From Nocardia cyriacigeorgica GUH-2 (GTDB taxonomy: Bacteria; Actinomycetota; Actinomycetes; Mycobacteriales; Mycobacteriaceae), in NCBI RefSeq assembly GCF_000284035.1, contig NC_016887.1, positions 1,860,001-1,924,000 on the forward strand: 64,000 nucleotides of DNA. The letters are read 5' to 3'. The translations under genes and the position numbers were made by a program. Of this stretch, positions 31,203 to 40,511 are shown one piece after another (within the stretch, counting starts at the first letter, position 1; every line of letters starts with the position of its first letter). The notes below the pieces were generated by a model. That model was not told where the DNA came from. It ran no database searches and worked only from the letters and a program-made list of their open reading frames with translations.

Positions 31203-34200
31203 GTGAATTCCGAGACGACACCGGCGGACGCGGAGGAGCCCGGCCTACCCCGCTGGCCGGTCACCGCCTACCAGCGTGACGTACTGTCCGCCGCCTTCCG
31301 GTTCGCGCCGGAACCGGTGTCCCAGTTGGCCGTCAAGGGTGATGTGGACCGGCCGCTGGATGTGGCGCGGATGCGGGAGGTGCTGCATCGCGCGGTGCGC
31401 CGCAACGACGCGCTGCGGCTGCGGTTCGAACTCGTCGACGGCGAGTTCCGGCAGTGGGTCTCCGAGGTCGAACCGGAGCTCGAGCACGTCGATTTCACCG
31501 CGGAGCCGGATCCTGCGCTGGCCTGCGCGGACTGGATTCGCCGGGCCTCGGCTCAGCCCATCGAGGGGCCGTCGAATCTGGCGGTGGCGGTGCTGGTCGA
31601 CGATCCGGCCGATTTCCACATCTTCATCCGGGTGGCGCACGCCAACGCCGACGGCTGGGCGCTGAACATGCTGCTGGCGCATCTGATCCACGATTTCCTC
31701 GCTCCCGGCGGCGCCGAACCGGATCCGCTGCCGTCCTATCACGAGTTGCTCACCGCCGAGCAGCAGTACCGGTTCTCCGCGGACTGGAACGCCGATCGTG
31801 AGGCGCTGCTCGCGCACGTCGGCGACGCGGTTCCGGCCCTGTTCACCCGCACTTCGGCTCCGACGGCCGCGCGCGGGCATCGGGTGGTGCGGCTGGACAA
31901 GGCATACCTGGACCGGTTGCGTGGCTCCGGCACGTCGCCGTTCGCCTACACCGCCGCCGCGCTGGGCGCCTACCTGTGCGCGGTGCACCGCACCGACGAG
32001 GTGATGCTCGGTGTGCCGATGCTCAACCGCGACACCCCGGTGGCGCTGGCAGCGGGCGGGCACGTCACCAACATGCTGCCGGTGCGGGTGCGGGTCGGTG
32101 ATGGGCGCACGCTCGCCGAGGTGGCCTCGGATGTGGCCGCGCAGATCAAGGCGTTGAAGAAGCATCAGCGCTTCGCTTACGGCGACCTCATGCGCGCGCT
32201 GGCCGAAGATCCCTCCGCGCCACCGCTGTTCGACGTGTCCTACTCGTACATGCGGTTGCCTGCCTCCGATCACCTCGACCAGATCATGGAGCGGCTGCGG
32301 CTGCCCAACGCCGGTTCCTGCTTGCAGGCGCTCAATATCGTCGCGATCGAACATCAGCGCGACGGGTCACTGAGCGTGCAGCTGATCTACGACTTGGATG
32401 TCTTCGACCAGACCTACCCGATCGGCAGCGCCATCGACAGCGTCGCCACCATGATCGAGGCCGCGCTCACCGATTCGGAGCAGCCGGTGTCGGCGCTGCC
32501 GCTGGTGTCGGCGGCGGCAGCGCAGCGGGTGGCGGAGTTCGAAGCCGGGCCGCGCGCGCCGTTCCCCTACACCACCCTGGACCGGCTCTTCGCCGAACAG
32601 GCCGCGGCCAACCCGGCCCGCACCGCGATCATCGCCGCCGACGGCGAGCGGCTCGGCTATGCCGAATTGGCCGAGCGGGCCGACGTTTTCGCCGATCGGC
32701 TGCTCGAACTCGGGGCAACGGGCAACGAGTGCGTGCCGGTGGTGTTGCCGCGCTCGCCGCAGATGCTGGTGGCGATGTACGGCATCCTGCGCGCCGGCTG
32801 CGCGTATGTGCCGCTGGATCCGGAGTTCCCGGCCACCCGCATCGAGACCGTGCTGGCCGACTGCGGCGCGCGTTTCGTGGTGGCCGGGCCCGAACATCAG
32901 GCGGTGTTCGACCGGCTGGGTGTGATCCGCGTCGAGCCAGGCGAGCTGCACGCGGTCAACGTCGAGAACCGATCGCATCCGGCCGATCTCGCCTACCTCA
33001 TCTACACCTCCGGTTCGACCGGCAAGCCCAAGGGCGTGATGATCGAGCATCGCTCGGTGGTCAACCGGTTGATCTGGATGCAGCGGCGCTACCCACTCGG
33101 CGCCGACGACGTCATCCTGCAGAAGACGCCCGCCACCTTCGATGTGTCGGTGTGGGAGTTGTTCTGGTGGTCCATCACCGGCGCCCGGGTGGCCCTGCTC
33201 GAGGTCGGCGGGGAGCGCGATCCGCGCCGCATCATCGCCGCCATCGAGCAGGACGCGGTGACGGTGCTGCATTTCGTGCCGTCGATGCTGGCGGCCTTCG
33301 TCGACGAACTCGACAGCGACCCGGCCGCCGTCGCGCGGATCGTCTCGCTGCGACGGGTGTTCTGCAGCGGTGAGGCGCTGCCGCCCGCGCTGGTGCGCCG
33401 CTTCCAGGCCGTCTTCGCCGCCGCGGGCGTGCAGGCGCCGCAGCTGGTGAATCTGTACGGGCCGACCGAGGCGACCGTCGACGTCTCCTACTTCGACTGC
33501 CCCGAGGACGAGCACCTGGAAGTGGTGCCGATCGGCCGGCCGATCGAGAACATCGATCTGCTGGTGCTCGACGAGCACGGCCGCAGGCTGCCACCGGGTG
33601 TGCCCGGTGAGCTGAATATCGCCGGTGTCGGTGTGGCGCGCGGCTACCGCGGCCGCGACGACCTCACCGCCGCCGCGTTCGTGCCCGACCGCACCGTGAC
33701 CGGCCGGCGCCGCTACCGCACCGGCGACCTGGTGCGCTGGCTGCCCGACGGCCAGATCGAGTACCTGGGCCGCTTCGACGACCAGGTGAAGGTGCGCGGT
33801 AACCGCGTCACCCTGGGCGAGGTGCAGAACGCGATGCTCGACTGCGCGGGTGTGCGCGCGGCGGCCGTCGTGGACGAGAAGTCCGCCAACCACGGCGTGC
33901 ATCTGGTCGGTTATTACGTCGGCGATTCGGAGACCGAGCCCGCCGTCGACCGGCTGGCCACCGAACTCGGCGCCCGGTTGCCCAAGTACATGGTGCCCAG
34001 CCGGCTGGTGCGGGTGGAGCGGATTCCGGTCACCCGCAACGGCAAACTGGATCGCCGCGCGCTCGCCCAGGCGGCCGCCGAGCAGCAGCCGCCCGAGGAG
34101 TCCGCCGCTTCCGGTGAGCCGCGCAACGACGTCGAGGCCACGCTGGTGCGGGTGTGGTCGGCGGTGCTCGGCGTCGACGCGATCGGTGTGCACGACAACT

Positions 34201-37200
34201 TCTTCACCCACGGCGGCGATTCGATCCTCGCGCTGTCGGTGCGCACCGCCGCCGAACGCGCGGGCATCCGCTTCGATGTCGACACCTTCTATCAGCGTCC
34301 GACCATCGCCGAACTGGCCGAGGTGATCGCCGACAGCGGTGAACTCGCGCCGGAGCCGATCACCGCCCGGCTGGCCACGGTCCCGCTGGTCGATCACGCC
34401 GCGCTGCACCGCGCCGAAGACGCCTTCCCGGCGACCGCCTTGCAGCTGGGCATGCTGTTCCACAGCCTGGAACGCGCCGATTCGGTGACCTACAAGGATG
34501 TGTTCCGGTACCGGCTGCGGATTCCGTGGCAGGAGCGGCAGTTCCGCACCGCCTTCGATCGGCTGCTGCGGCGTCAGCCGGCGTTGCGGTCGTCGTTCGA
34601 GCTGACGAAGTTCTCGGTGCCGTTGCAGATCGTGCACCCGGAGATCACCGCCGACTACGAGATCGTCGACCTGACCGAGCTCGCGGAATCCGAGGCCGAG
34701 CGCCGGGTCGAAGCCTACATCCAGGAACGCAGGCACGCGGCCTACGCGATCGATCAGGCGCCGCTGCACGCGCTGCGAATCTTCCTGCGCTCGGCGGAAT
34801 CGGCCGACGGCACCGCCGCGGTGGATCTGGTGCTCAGCTTCCACCACGCCATTCTCGACGGCTGGAGCGTGGCGACGTCGGTGCTCGAGCTGCTGCGCGA
34901 CTACCTGCATGCATTGGGTGTCCTGGACACCGGTATCGATGACTCCGCGCACCCGGCGGCCGCGCTGGCCGAGTACGCCCAAGCGGAACTGTCCGCGACA
35001 CAGCGCGATTCGTCGCGGTCGTACTGGCGCGAAGCCCTCGCCGGCGCCGAGGCGACGGCCCTGACCGCCTTGGCAGCGCATCAGCCGCACAATGCGCGAC
35101 CTGCACAGGCGCGGGCGTTGGTCCCACAGCGGTTGAGTGCTCGGATCACCGATTTCGCCGCACGCCATCAGGTCCCGGAGAAGGCCGTGTACCTGGCCGC
35201 GCACCTGCTCGCATTGCGGTTGCTGTCCGGCCGCGCCGACGTGACCACCGGCGTCATCAGCCACGGCCGGCCCGACCGCGCGGGTGCGGAAACCCTGGCC
35301 GGGCTGTTCCTCAACACGCTGCCGATGCGTCTCGACCCCACCGTGGCGACCTGGCGTGACGCCGTCGATCAGGTGGTGCGCCGCGACCGCGCCGCCTACC
35401 CGCACCGGCGCTACCCGCTGCGCGCGATCATCGCCGATCACGGCGGCCCAGTGTTCGAGACGGCGTTCAACTACGTCAACTACCACCAGTTCCAAGCCAT
35501 TCTCGGCGCGGATCGGGTGGTGCTCGACGACATCGACATTCGTGAGGAGACCAACTTCCAGCTGCTGGTCACCGCCGCCACCGATCCCCGTGACGGCCGC
35601 ATGTGGTTGCGCGTGGACGCCGACGGCGCGGTCGGCGCCGAGCAGTGCGAAACGGTCGCGCTCACCGAACTGCGGATGCTGACCGCGCTGGTGGACAACC
35701 CGGACGCGCCGATCGATCCGGGTGCCGCATGGGTGTCCGGGCGCGATGTCGGTTCGCTGGTGGCCCAGGTCGCGGCCGTGCGGCCGGGTGAGATCGCGGT
35801 GGCGGCCGACGACTACGCCTGGACCTATGACGAGCTGCTGACCCGCAGCGACGTCATCGCGGCCCGGTTGCTCGCGCACGGCGTGCGCACCGGGTCGAAG
35901 GTCGCCATCATCGGTCGCAGCACCCCGGAGCTGGTGGCGTTGGTGCTGGCCGTGGCCCGGATCGGCGCGGCGAGCGTCCCGCTGGACGTGCGCTACCCGC
36001 GGGCACGGCTGAACCTGATGATCGAGCGAGCCCGACCGCACCGGGTAGTGGTCGACGCCGACCACCTCGACCTGGTCGACGATCCCGCCCTGGTGCTCGA
36101 CAGCGCCGCACTCACCGCCCCGTCCGGCCCGTCCGACCTCGCGGCGCCGCGTTTGGCGCCGGTGCATCCGGAGACCACCGCGTACGTACTGTTCACCTCC
36201 GGCTCCACCGGCGAGCCCAAGGGTGTGGCGATGCCGCATCGCGGGCTGACCGCGCTGGTCGACTGGCAGCTGCGCGCCGCCTCCGGCACCGGCCTGGCCA
36301 GCACCCTGCAAGCGGCGCCGCTGAGCTTCGATGTGGCGTTCCAGGAAATCTTCACCACGCTGGCGGCGGGTTCGACGCTGCGGGTGAGCGAACGCGACCT
36401 GCGCGCCGATATGGACGACCTGCTCGGCACCGTGGCCGAGGAGCAGATCGAGCGGGTGTTCCTGCCGTATGTGGCGTTGCAGGCGTTCGCCGAGGCGGCG
36501 TCGGTGCGCCAGATCTACCCGACCGGGTTGAAGGTGCTGGCGTCTTCGGGTGAGCAGTTGCGCATCACCGACGAGATCCGCGCCCTGTGCGCGGCCGTGC
36601 CCGGGCTGCTGCTGGAGAACCAGTACGGCCCCACCGAAACCCATGTCGCGACCACCTACACCCTGACCGGTCCGGAGAGCGCGTTCCCGGTGTTGCCGCC
36701 GATCGGCCGCGCCGTCGACGGCGATACCGCCGAACTGCTGGACCGGCAGTTGCGGGTGGTTCCCGACGGTGTGATCGGTGAGCTCTACATCGCGGGGAGC
36801 ACGCTGGCCCGCGGCTACGAAGCCATGCCGGGCTTGACCGCGCAACGCTTCGTCGCCGCTCCCGGTGGTGGGATCCGTTACCGCACCGGCGATCTCGGCG
36901 TTCGGTTGCCTTCGGGCGATATCGTCTGCCTCGGCCGCAGCGACAGCCAGGTCAAGATCCGCGGCTACCGGGTGGAACCGGCCGAGGTCGAGCTCACCAT
37001 CCTCGGCCTGGTCGAGCAGTTCCCCGGCATCAGCGAGGCCGCGGTGGTGGCGCGCGGATTCGGCGGGATCGACGGGGCGCTGGTGGCGTTCCTGGTCGGC
37101 GACGCCGAGACCACCGATCTCACCGCGTTGCGGGCCGAGCTGCGGTCGGTACTGCCCGCTCACATGGTGCCGTCGCGGTTCCAGTGGGTGGAGTCGATGC

Positions 37201-38414
37201 CGCGCACGCCCAGTGGCAAACGCGACGACCGCGCCCTGCTCGCGCTGCCGGTCGCCGCCGGAACCGAACCGGTGCACCAGCATCGGGAGCCGGTCGACGA
37301 TATCGAGCGTTCGGCCATGGAGCTGCTCGCCGAATACGCCGGGCTGCCGTCCATGGGTCCCGACGACGACTTCTACGCCATGGGCGGTACCTCCATCGGC
37401 GCCATGCGCGTGGTGATGGGATTGTCGCGGCGCTGGGGCGTCGAGCTGCCGATGAGCGCGTTCGTCGCCGCGCCCACCGCTGCCGGGCTGGCCGAGCTGA
37501 TCCGCGCCGGCGACACCCGGCCCAGCTTCGACCCGCTGGTGCCGATCCAGCCCGAGGGCACCAAACCGCCGCTGTTCCTGGTGCATCCGATCGGCGGCAA
37601 TGTGCTGTGCTACCTGGCGGTAGCCAAGTATCTGGACCCGGACCGTCCGGTGTACGGATTGCAGGCCGCCGGCGCCGACACCGGCAGCACGCCGCTGGAT
37701 TCGGTCGCCGCGATGGCCGACTCCTATATCGCCGCCATCCGCCGCGTGCACCCGGCGGGGCCCTACCATCTGGCGGGCTGGTCCTTCGGTGGCTACGTCG
37801 CGCTGGAAATGGGACGCAGGCTGCCCGAACACGAAGTGGCCAGCGTGACCCTGCTCGACACGATGGCGCTGCGGCAGCAATCCCGCGACCCCATCCCCGA
37901 GGAGAAACTGATCCGCTGGTTCTTCCTCGAACTGCTCTGGTACGCCCGCGGCAACGAGACCGCGCTCGGCGAGTTCGAACCCGACGTGCACGATTCCGCG
38001 GAACTGTTCGACGCCATACTCGCCGAGGCGATCCGCTCCGGCATCCTGCCCGAAGGCAGCCCGGCACAGTCGATTCGGCGGCTGTACGAGGTGTTCCACG
38101 CCAACTACACGGCGCTGATCACCTACCAGCTGTCGGTGTTCGACCGCGACATCACGCTGCTACGCGCCACCGACGGCATCCCGCGCGGTTTCGACATCGC
38201 CCACCAGACCATCGGCACCATGTTCGACAGCGAGAACAACGGCTGGGAGCAGTACGCGGGCCGCCGGTTCGAGGTGGTCGCGGTACCGGGCGACCACCTG
38301 CACATGATGACCGAACCGCACGTGGCCGAGGTCGGTATGCAGTTGGATGCCGCGGTGTCGGCAGCCGATCCGGACCTGGACCGTGAGTTCAGCGAGGGGA
38401 TGCTCGACGTGTGA
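31203..38414 (+). CDS. Non-ribosomal peptide synthetase, two modules (C-A-T-C-A-T-TE)
   Basis: A 2403-residue NRPS. Approximate order: C1 1-440 (AHANADGW, catalytic His146), A1 445-945 (YTSGSTGKPKG near 600), T1 with Ser1007 (GGDSILAL), C2 1050-1490 (HHAILDGW, His1215), A2 1500-2000 (FTSGSTGEPKG near 1664), T2 with Ser2064 (GGTSIGAM) and a type I thioesterase with Ser2194 (GWSFGG) and a late GDHLHMM. The A1 specificity residues read D-V-W-H-F-S-L-V-D-K, the EntF-type serine code. A2 reads about D-V-Q-V-A-S-Q-V-A-K, near the proline class but not assignable. The N-terminal C domain suggests an acyl or peptidyl donor from elsewhere. GAGGAG precedes GTG 31203. No MbtH gene is in the window. Confidence 0.93.
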   Translation: MNSETTPADAEEPGLPRWPVTAYQRDVLSAAFRFAPEPVSQLAVKGDVDRPLDVARMREVLHRAVRRNDALRLRFELVDGEFRQWVSEVEPELEHVDFTAEPDPALACADWIRRASAQPIEGPSNLAVAVLVDDPADFHIFIRVAHANADGWALNMLLAHLIHDFLAPGGAEPDPLPSYHELLTAEQQYRFSADWNADREALLAHVGDAVPALFTRTSAPTAARGHRVVRLDKAYLDRLRGSGTSPFAYTAAALGAYLCAVHRTDEVMLGVPMLNRDTPVALAAGGHVTNMLPVRVRVGDGRTLAEVASDVAAQIKALKKHQRFAYGDLMRALAEDPSAPPLFDVSYSYMRLPASDHLDQIMERLRLPNAGSCLQALNIVAIEHQRDGSLSVQLIYDLDVFDQTYPIGSAIDSVATMIEAALTDSEQPVSALPLVSAAAAQRVAEFEAGPRAPFPYTTLDRLFAEQAAANPARTAIIAADGERLGYAELAERADVFADRLLELGATGNECVPVVLPRSPQMLVAMYGILRAGCAYVPLDPEFPATRIETVLADCGARFVVAGPEHQAVFDRLGVIRVEPGELHAVNVENRSHPADLAYLIYTSGSTGKPKGVMIEHRSVVNRLIWMQRRYPLGADDVILQKTPATFDVSVWELFWWSITGARVALLEVGGERDPRRIIAAIEQDAVTVLHFVPSMLAAFVDELDSDPAAVARIVSLRRVFCSGEALPPALVRRFQAVFAAAGVQAPQLVNLYGPTEATVDVSYFDCPEDEHLEVVPIGRPIENIDLLVLDEHGRRLPPGVPGELNIAGVGVARGYRGRDDLTAAAFVPDRTVTGRRRYRTGDLVRWLPDGQIEYLGRFDDQVKVRGNRVTLGEVQNAMLDCAGVRAAAVVDEKSANHGVHLVGYYVGDSETEPAVDRLATELGARLPKYMVPSRLVRVERIPVTRNGKLDRRALAQAAAEQQPPEESAASGEPRNDVEATLVRVWSAVLGVDAIGVHDNFFTHGGDSILALSVRTAAERAGIRFDVDTFYQRPTIAELAEVIADSGELAPEPITARLATVPLVDHAALHRAEDAFPATALQLGMLFHSLERADSVTYKDVFRYRLRIPWQERQFRTAFDRLLRRQPALRSSFELTKFSVPLQIVHPEITADYEIVDLTELAESEAERRVEAYIQERRHAAYAIDQAPLHALRIFLRSAESADGTAAVDLVLSFHHAILDGWSVATSVLELLRDYLHALGVLDTGIDDSAHPAAALAEYAQAELSATQRDSSRSYWREALAGAEATALTALAAHQPHNARPAQARALVPQRLSARITDFAARHQVPEKAVYLAAHLLALRLLSGRADVTTGVISHGRPDRAGAETLAGLFLNTLPMRLDPTVATWRDAVDQVVRRDRAAYPHRRYPLRAIIADHGGPVFETAFNYVNYHQFQAILGADRVVLDDIDIREETNFQLLVTAATDPRDGRMWLRVDADGAVGAEQCETVALTELRMLTALVDNPDAPIDPGAAWVSGRDVGSLVAQVAAVRPGEIAVAADDYAWTYDELLTRSDVIAARLLAHGVRTGSKVAIIGRSTPELVALVLAVARIGAASVPLDVRYPRARLNLMIERARPHRVVVDADHLDLVDDPALVLDSAALTAPSGPSDLAAPRLAPVHPETTAYVLFTSGSTGEPKGVAMPHRGLTALVDWQLRAASGTGLASTLQAAPLSFDVAFQEIFTTLAAGSTLRVSERDLRADMDDLLGTVAEEQIERVFLPYVALQAFAEAASVRQIYPTGLKVLASSGEQLRITDEIRALCAAVPGLLLENQYGPTETHVATTYTLTGPESAFPVLPPIGRAVDGDTAELLDRQLRVVPDGVIGELYIAGSTLARGYEAMPGLTAQRFVAAPGGGIRYRTGDLGVRLPSGDIVCLGRSDSQVKIRGYRVEPAEVELTILGLVEQFPGISEAAVVARGFGGIDGALVAFLVGDAETTDLTALRAELRSVLPAHMVPSRFQWVESMPRTPSGKRDDRALLALPVAAGTEPVHQHREPVDDIERSAMELLAEYAGLPSMGPDDDFYAMGGTSIGAMRVVMGLSRRWGVELPMSAFVAAPTAAGLAELIRAGDTRPSFDPLVPIQPEGTKPPLFLVHPIGGNVLCYLAVAKYLDPDRPVYGLQAAGADTGSTPLDSVAAMADSYIAAIRRVHPAGPYHLAGWSFGGYVALEMGRRLPEHEVASVTLLDTMALRQQSRDPIPEEKLIRWFFLELLWYARGNETALGEFEPDVHDSAELFDAILAEAIRSGILPEGSPAQSIRRLYEVFHANYTALITYQLSVFDRDITLLRATDGIPRGFDIAHQTIGTMFDSENNGWEQYAGRRFEVVAVPGDHLHMMTEPHVAEVGMQLDAAVSAADPDLDREFSEGMLDV

Positions 38415-38420
38415 GGGAGG

Positions 38421-39650
38421 TCAGCCCGGCAGTGGCACGAGCTCGACCAGTGTCCCTCGCCCCGAGCGGGGCGGGAGTAGCGCCAGCGCCTGCGCGGTAA
38501 TGAGGCCGGCCAGGTGCGGGGTATGCACCGGGCCGGTGGCCTGCCATACCCCGCCGGGCTGCTGGCAGACCGGGACGACGCGGGTCGAGGTCTCGTGTGT
38601 GCCTGCGGAATCGGCGATGCGGCCGCGTAGCGGTTCGGCCGGGATGCGGGCGGTGCGGGCGTCGACGATGGCCGGTGCGGTGATCAGCAGGGCGGCGATG
38701 GCGGCGAACGGGTTGCCGGGCAGCGCCAGCAGGACGCGGCCGTCGGGCAGCAGTGCGACCAATTGCGAACCGCCCGGGCGGATGGCGAGGCCGTCGATCA
38801 GGATCTCGGCGCGCAGTTCGGTGAGCAGGGCGCGCAGGTGGTCGGCGGCGCCGCGGCCGGTGGCGCCGATCACCACCACGAGATCGGCCTCCGAGCGCAG
38901 CGCGAACCAGGAGCGCAGCAGGTCCCGGCAGTCATCGAGCCGCCAGACGTGCGTGGTCTCGATATCGCAGGCCCGCAGATAGCCGGGCAGCACCGGGCCG
39001 ATCGAATCGCGGGTCTGGCCGGGCGTCAGCGGACCCTCGGCGCGGATCTCCGACCCGGTGATCAGCACATCCGCCCGCAACGGCCCACGGACGGCGACCG
39101 AGTGCACCTCGGCGCTCAGAGCCGCGGAGATGACGGCGGCCGAGACCCGCGTGCCCGCGGTGGCCAGCTCGGTGCCCGGATGCCAGTTCTCACCGCGGCG
39201 CCGGGTGTCGTCGCGCGCGGGTGCGTCGGGGTCGCGCGCCAGCAGTGTGTCGCCGGACAGCATGCTGGTGCGGATGAACTCGTCGCGGACGACGGCGGTG
39301 CTGCCGGCGGGAGTGGGTGCGCCCGTCGCGATCCGCACCGCCTGTCCGTATTCGAGCGGCCTGCCGCCGTGCGTGCCCGCTACTCGAGTGTCGTCGCGCA
39401 GCACCCACGGACCGGCGCCGCAGACGGCGTAACCGTCCATGGCGGCGGTATCGACCCGGGGCAGGGCGGTGGTGGTGATGAGCGGTTCGGCCAGCGTCGC
39501 GCCCGGCACCTGCGCCGGCGGACGCTCGACGCTCGCGATCGGCCGCAACCGGGCCCGCAACAGCGCCCGCGCCTCGTCCACCGTGCGGGCCTGGCCAGTG
39601 CAGCCGGCCGACGCGACCTCCGCCCTCGCGCCGGCGGTCGGCGCGCTCAT
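38421..39650 (-). CDS. moeA: MoeA-like molybdopterin molybdenumtransferase
   Basis: A 409-residue MoeA family protein, which inserts molybdate into adenylated molybdopterin. Visible motifs are VDEARALLRARL and the hallmark MDGYAV near the N-terminus, RIATGAPTPAGSTAVV, and LPGNPFAAIAALL at the C-terminal side. It is divergent: the usual TGDEL is TGSEI and the usual GGxSxG-x2-D loop is GATGRGAADH. It could be a MoeA paralogue rather than the main enzyme. The ATG at 39650 was chosen; an upstream extension is possible. It is convergent with the NRPS (6 bp gap), and modABC lie nearby. Confidence 0.82.
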   Translation of the reverse strand: MSAPTAGARAEVASAGCTGQARTVDEARALLRARLRPIASVERPPAQVPGATLAEPLITTTALPRVDTAAMDGYAVCGAGPWVLRDDTRVAGTHGGRPLEYGQAVRIATGAPTPAGSTAVVRDEFIRTSMLSGDTLLARDPDAPARDDTRRRGENWHPGTELATAGTRVSAAVISAALSAEVHSVAVRGPLRADVLITGSEIRAEGPLTPGQTRDSIGPVLPGYLRACDIETTHVWRLDDCRDLLRSWFALRSEADLVVVIGATGRGAADHLRALLTELRAEILIDGLAIRPGGSQLVALLPDGRVLLALPGNPFAAIAALLITAPAIVDARTARIPAEPLRGRIADSAGTHETSTRVVPVCQQPGGVWQATGPVHTPHLAGLITAQALALLPPRSGRGTLVELVPLPG

Positions 39651-39733
39651 CGCCCGCCGCCCCTGCGCGCAGCGGACGGCCACGGACCCGAGCTCACCCA
39701 CATCATGCGAGCCATCCTCGCCGCCCCCGATTT

Positions 39734-39762
39734 CCCCGCATTTTCCCCGCAGTTGCCCCGCA
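39734..39762. repeat. Three heptamers CCCCGCA with exact 11-bp period
   Basis: CCCCGCA at 39734-39740, 39745-39751 and 39756-39762, separated by 4-bp spacers, 84 bp upstream of moeA (read as TGCGGGG on the moeA strand). Heptamers at 11-bp period are the binding pattern of SARP/OmpR-type activators; M. tuberculosis MoaR1, a molybdopterin regulator, belongs to that class. Confidence 0.6.
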
Positions 39763-39788
39763 ATGACACTGTGCTCACACTCTGCGCT

Positions 39789-39842
39789 GTGCGGCTGTGC
39801 GGCTGTGCGGCTGTGCGGCTGTGCGGCTGTGCGGCTGTGCGG
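39789..39842. repeat. Octanucleotide tandem repeat (GTGCGGCT), six full copies plus a partial
   Basis: Six perfect head-to-tail copies cover 39789-39836 and a six-base partial copy follows to 39842. It ends 1 bp before the stop codon of the RibD-like reductase gene and starts about 140 bp upstream of moeA. The copies are identical, as expected of a slippage-prone array. Confidence 0.95.
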
Positions 39843-39843
39843 G

Positions 39844-40437
39844 TCAGTTCTCTCGGATGGGGTAGTAGCGCAGGTTGACCTCGGCGTCCGGGTCGTCGCC
39901 GTTGGCGAGCGCGACCGGGATGGGCGTGCCCCCGGGGTTGTCGAACAGCCGGATTCCGTCTCCGAGCAGCACCGGCGCGATGTGCAGGTCGATCTCGTCG
40001 ATCAGTCCGCGTTCGAGCAGCTGGCGGCCGATCGTGGGGGAGAAGACCTCCAGGTTCTTACCCGCCGCCGCTTCGAGCCCGATCCGGACGGCTTCGGCCA
40101 CATCGCAATTCAGGAAGGTCACGCCCGCGGCGGGTGTGGCGTCTTCGGGGTGGTGGGTCAGCACGAACACCGGCCCCTGCCACGCGCCGCCGTAGATCGC
40201 GGTGGGATCGGGGTAGGCGTCCCAGCCGGCGCGGCCGCCCAGCACGGCGCCGGTGGTCTCCACGTACTCCGCGGCGAGGCCGGGACGGGAGGTGCCGCGC
40301 AGCCAGTCCATGGAATGGTTCGGTCCCGCGACGAATCCGTCGAGCGACATGCTGAAGTGCCAGAGCACCTTTCCCCGTGCGGTCTGCGGCGTGGTGTCCG
40401 GCAATGCTCTGGTGGCGGTGTTATCGGCGGTGTCCAC
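39844..40437 (-). CDS. Dihydrofolate reductase family protein (RibD C-terminal domain), second copy
   Basis: A 197-residue protein of the RibD_C/DHFR fold. Motifs are WHFSMSLDGFVAGPNHSMDW near the start, AVLGGRAGWDAY, VFSPTIGRQLLERGLIDEIDLHIAPVLLGDGIRLF and a final LRYYPI strand. It is only distantly similar to the one at 13007-13582. Substrate unknown; many such proteins are broad NADPH-dependent reductases. GTG 40437 has GAGG about 8 nt upstream. The stop sits directly beside the octamer repeat array. Confidence 0.85.
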   Translation of the reverse strand: MDTADNTATRALPDTTPQTARGKVLWHFSMSLDGFVAGPNHSMDWLRGTSRPGLAAEYVETTGAVLGGRAGWDAYPDPTAIYGGAWQGPVFVLTHHPEDATPAAGVTFLNCDVAEAVRIGLEAAAGKNLEVFSPTIGRQLLERGLIDEIDLHIAPVLLGDGIRLFDNPGGTPIPVALANGDDPDAEVNLRYYPIREN

Positions 40438-40511
40438 GGGCGTTCCTCTCGTCGGGTTCCTTGGAGTGACGACCCGCCGTGCCCGGGAAACTCATCGCTC
40501 GCCGGGCGAAC

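Noticed and set aside
32367..38099. Very long open reading frame antisense to the NRPS (about 1900 codons)
   Set aside because: It mirrors the codon structure of the NRPS on the other strand; the translation is His/Arg/Gly-rich with no domain. High-GC genes with rare stop codons create such frames.
39780..39845. CRISPR array
   Set aside because: The units are 8 bp, adjacent, without spacers, and there are no cas genes.
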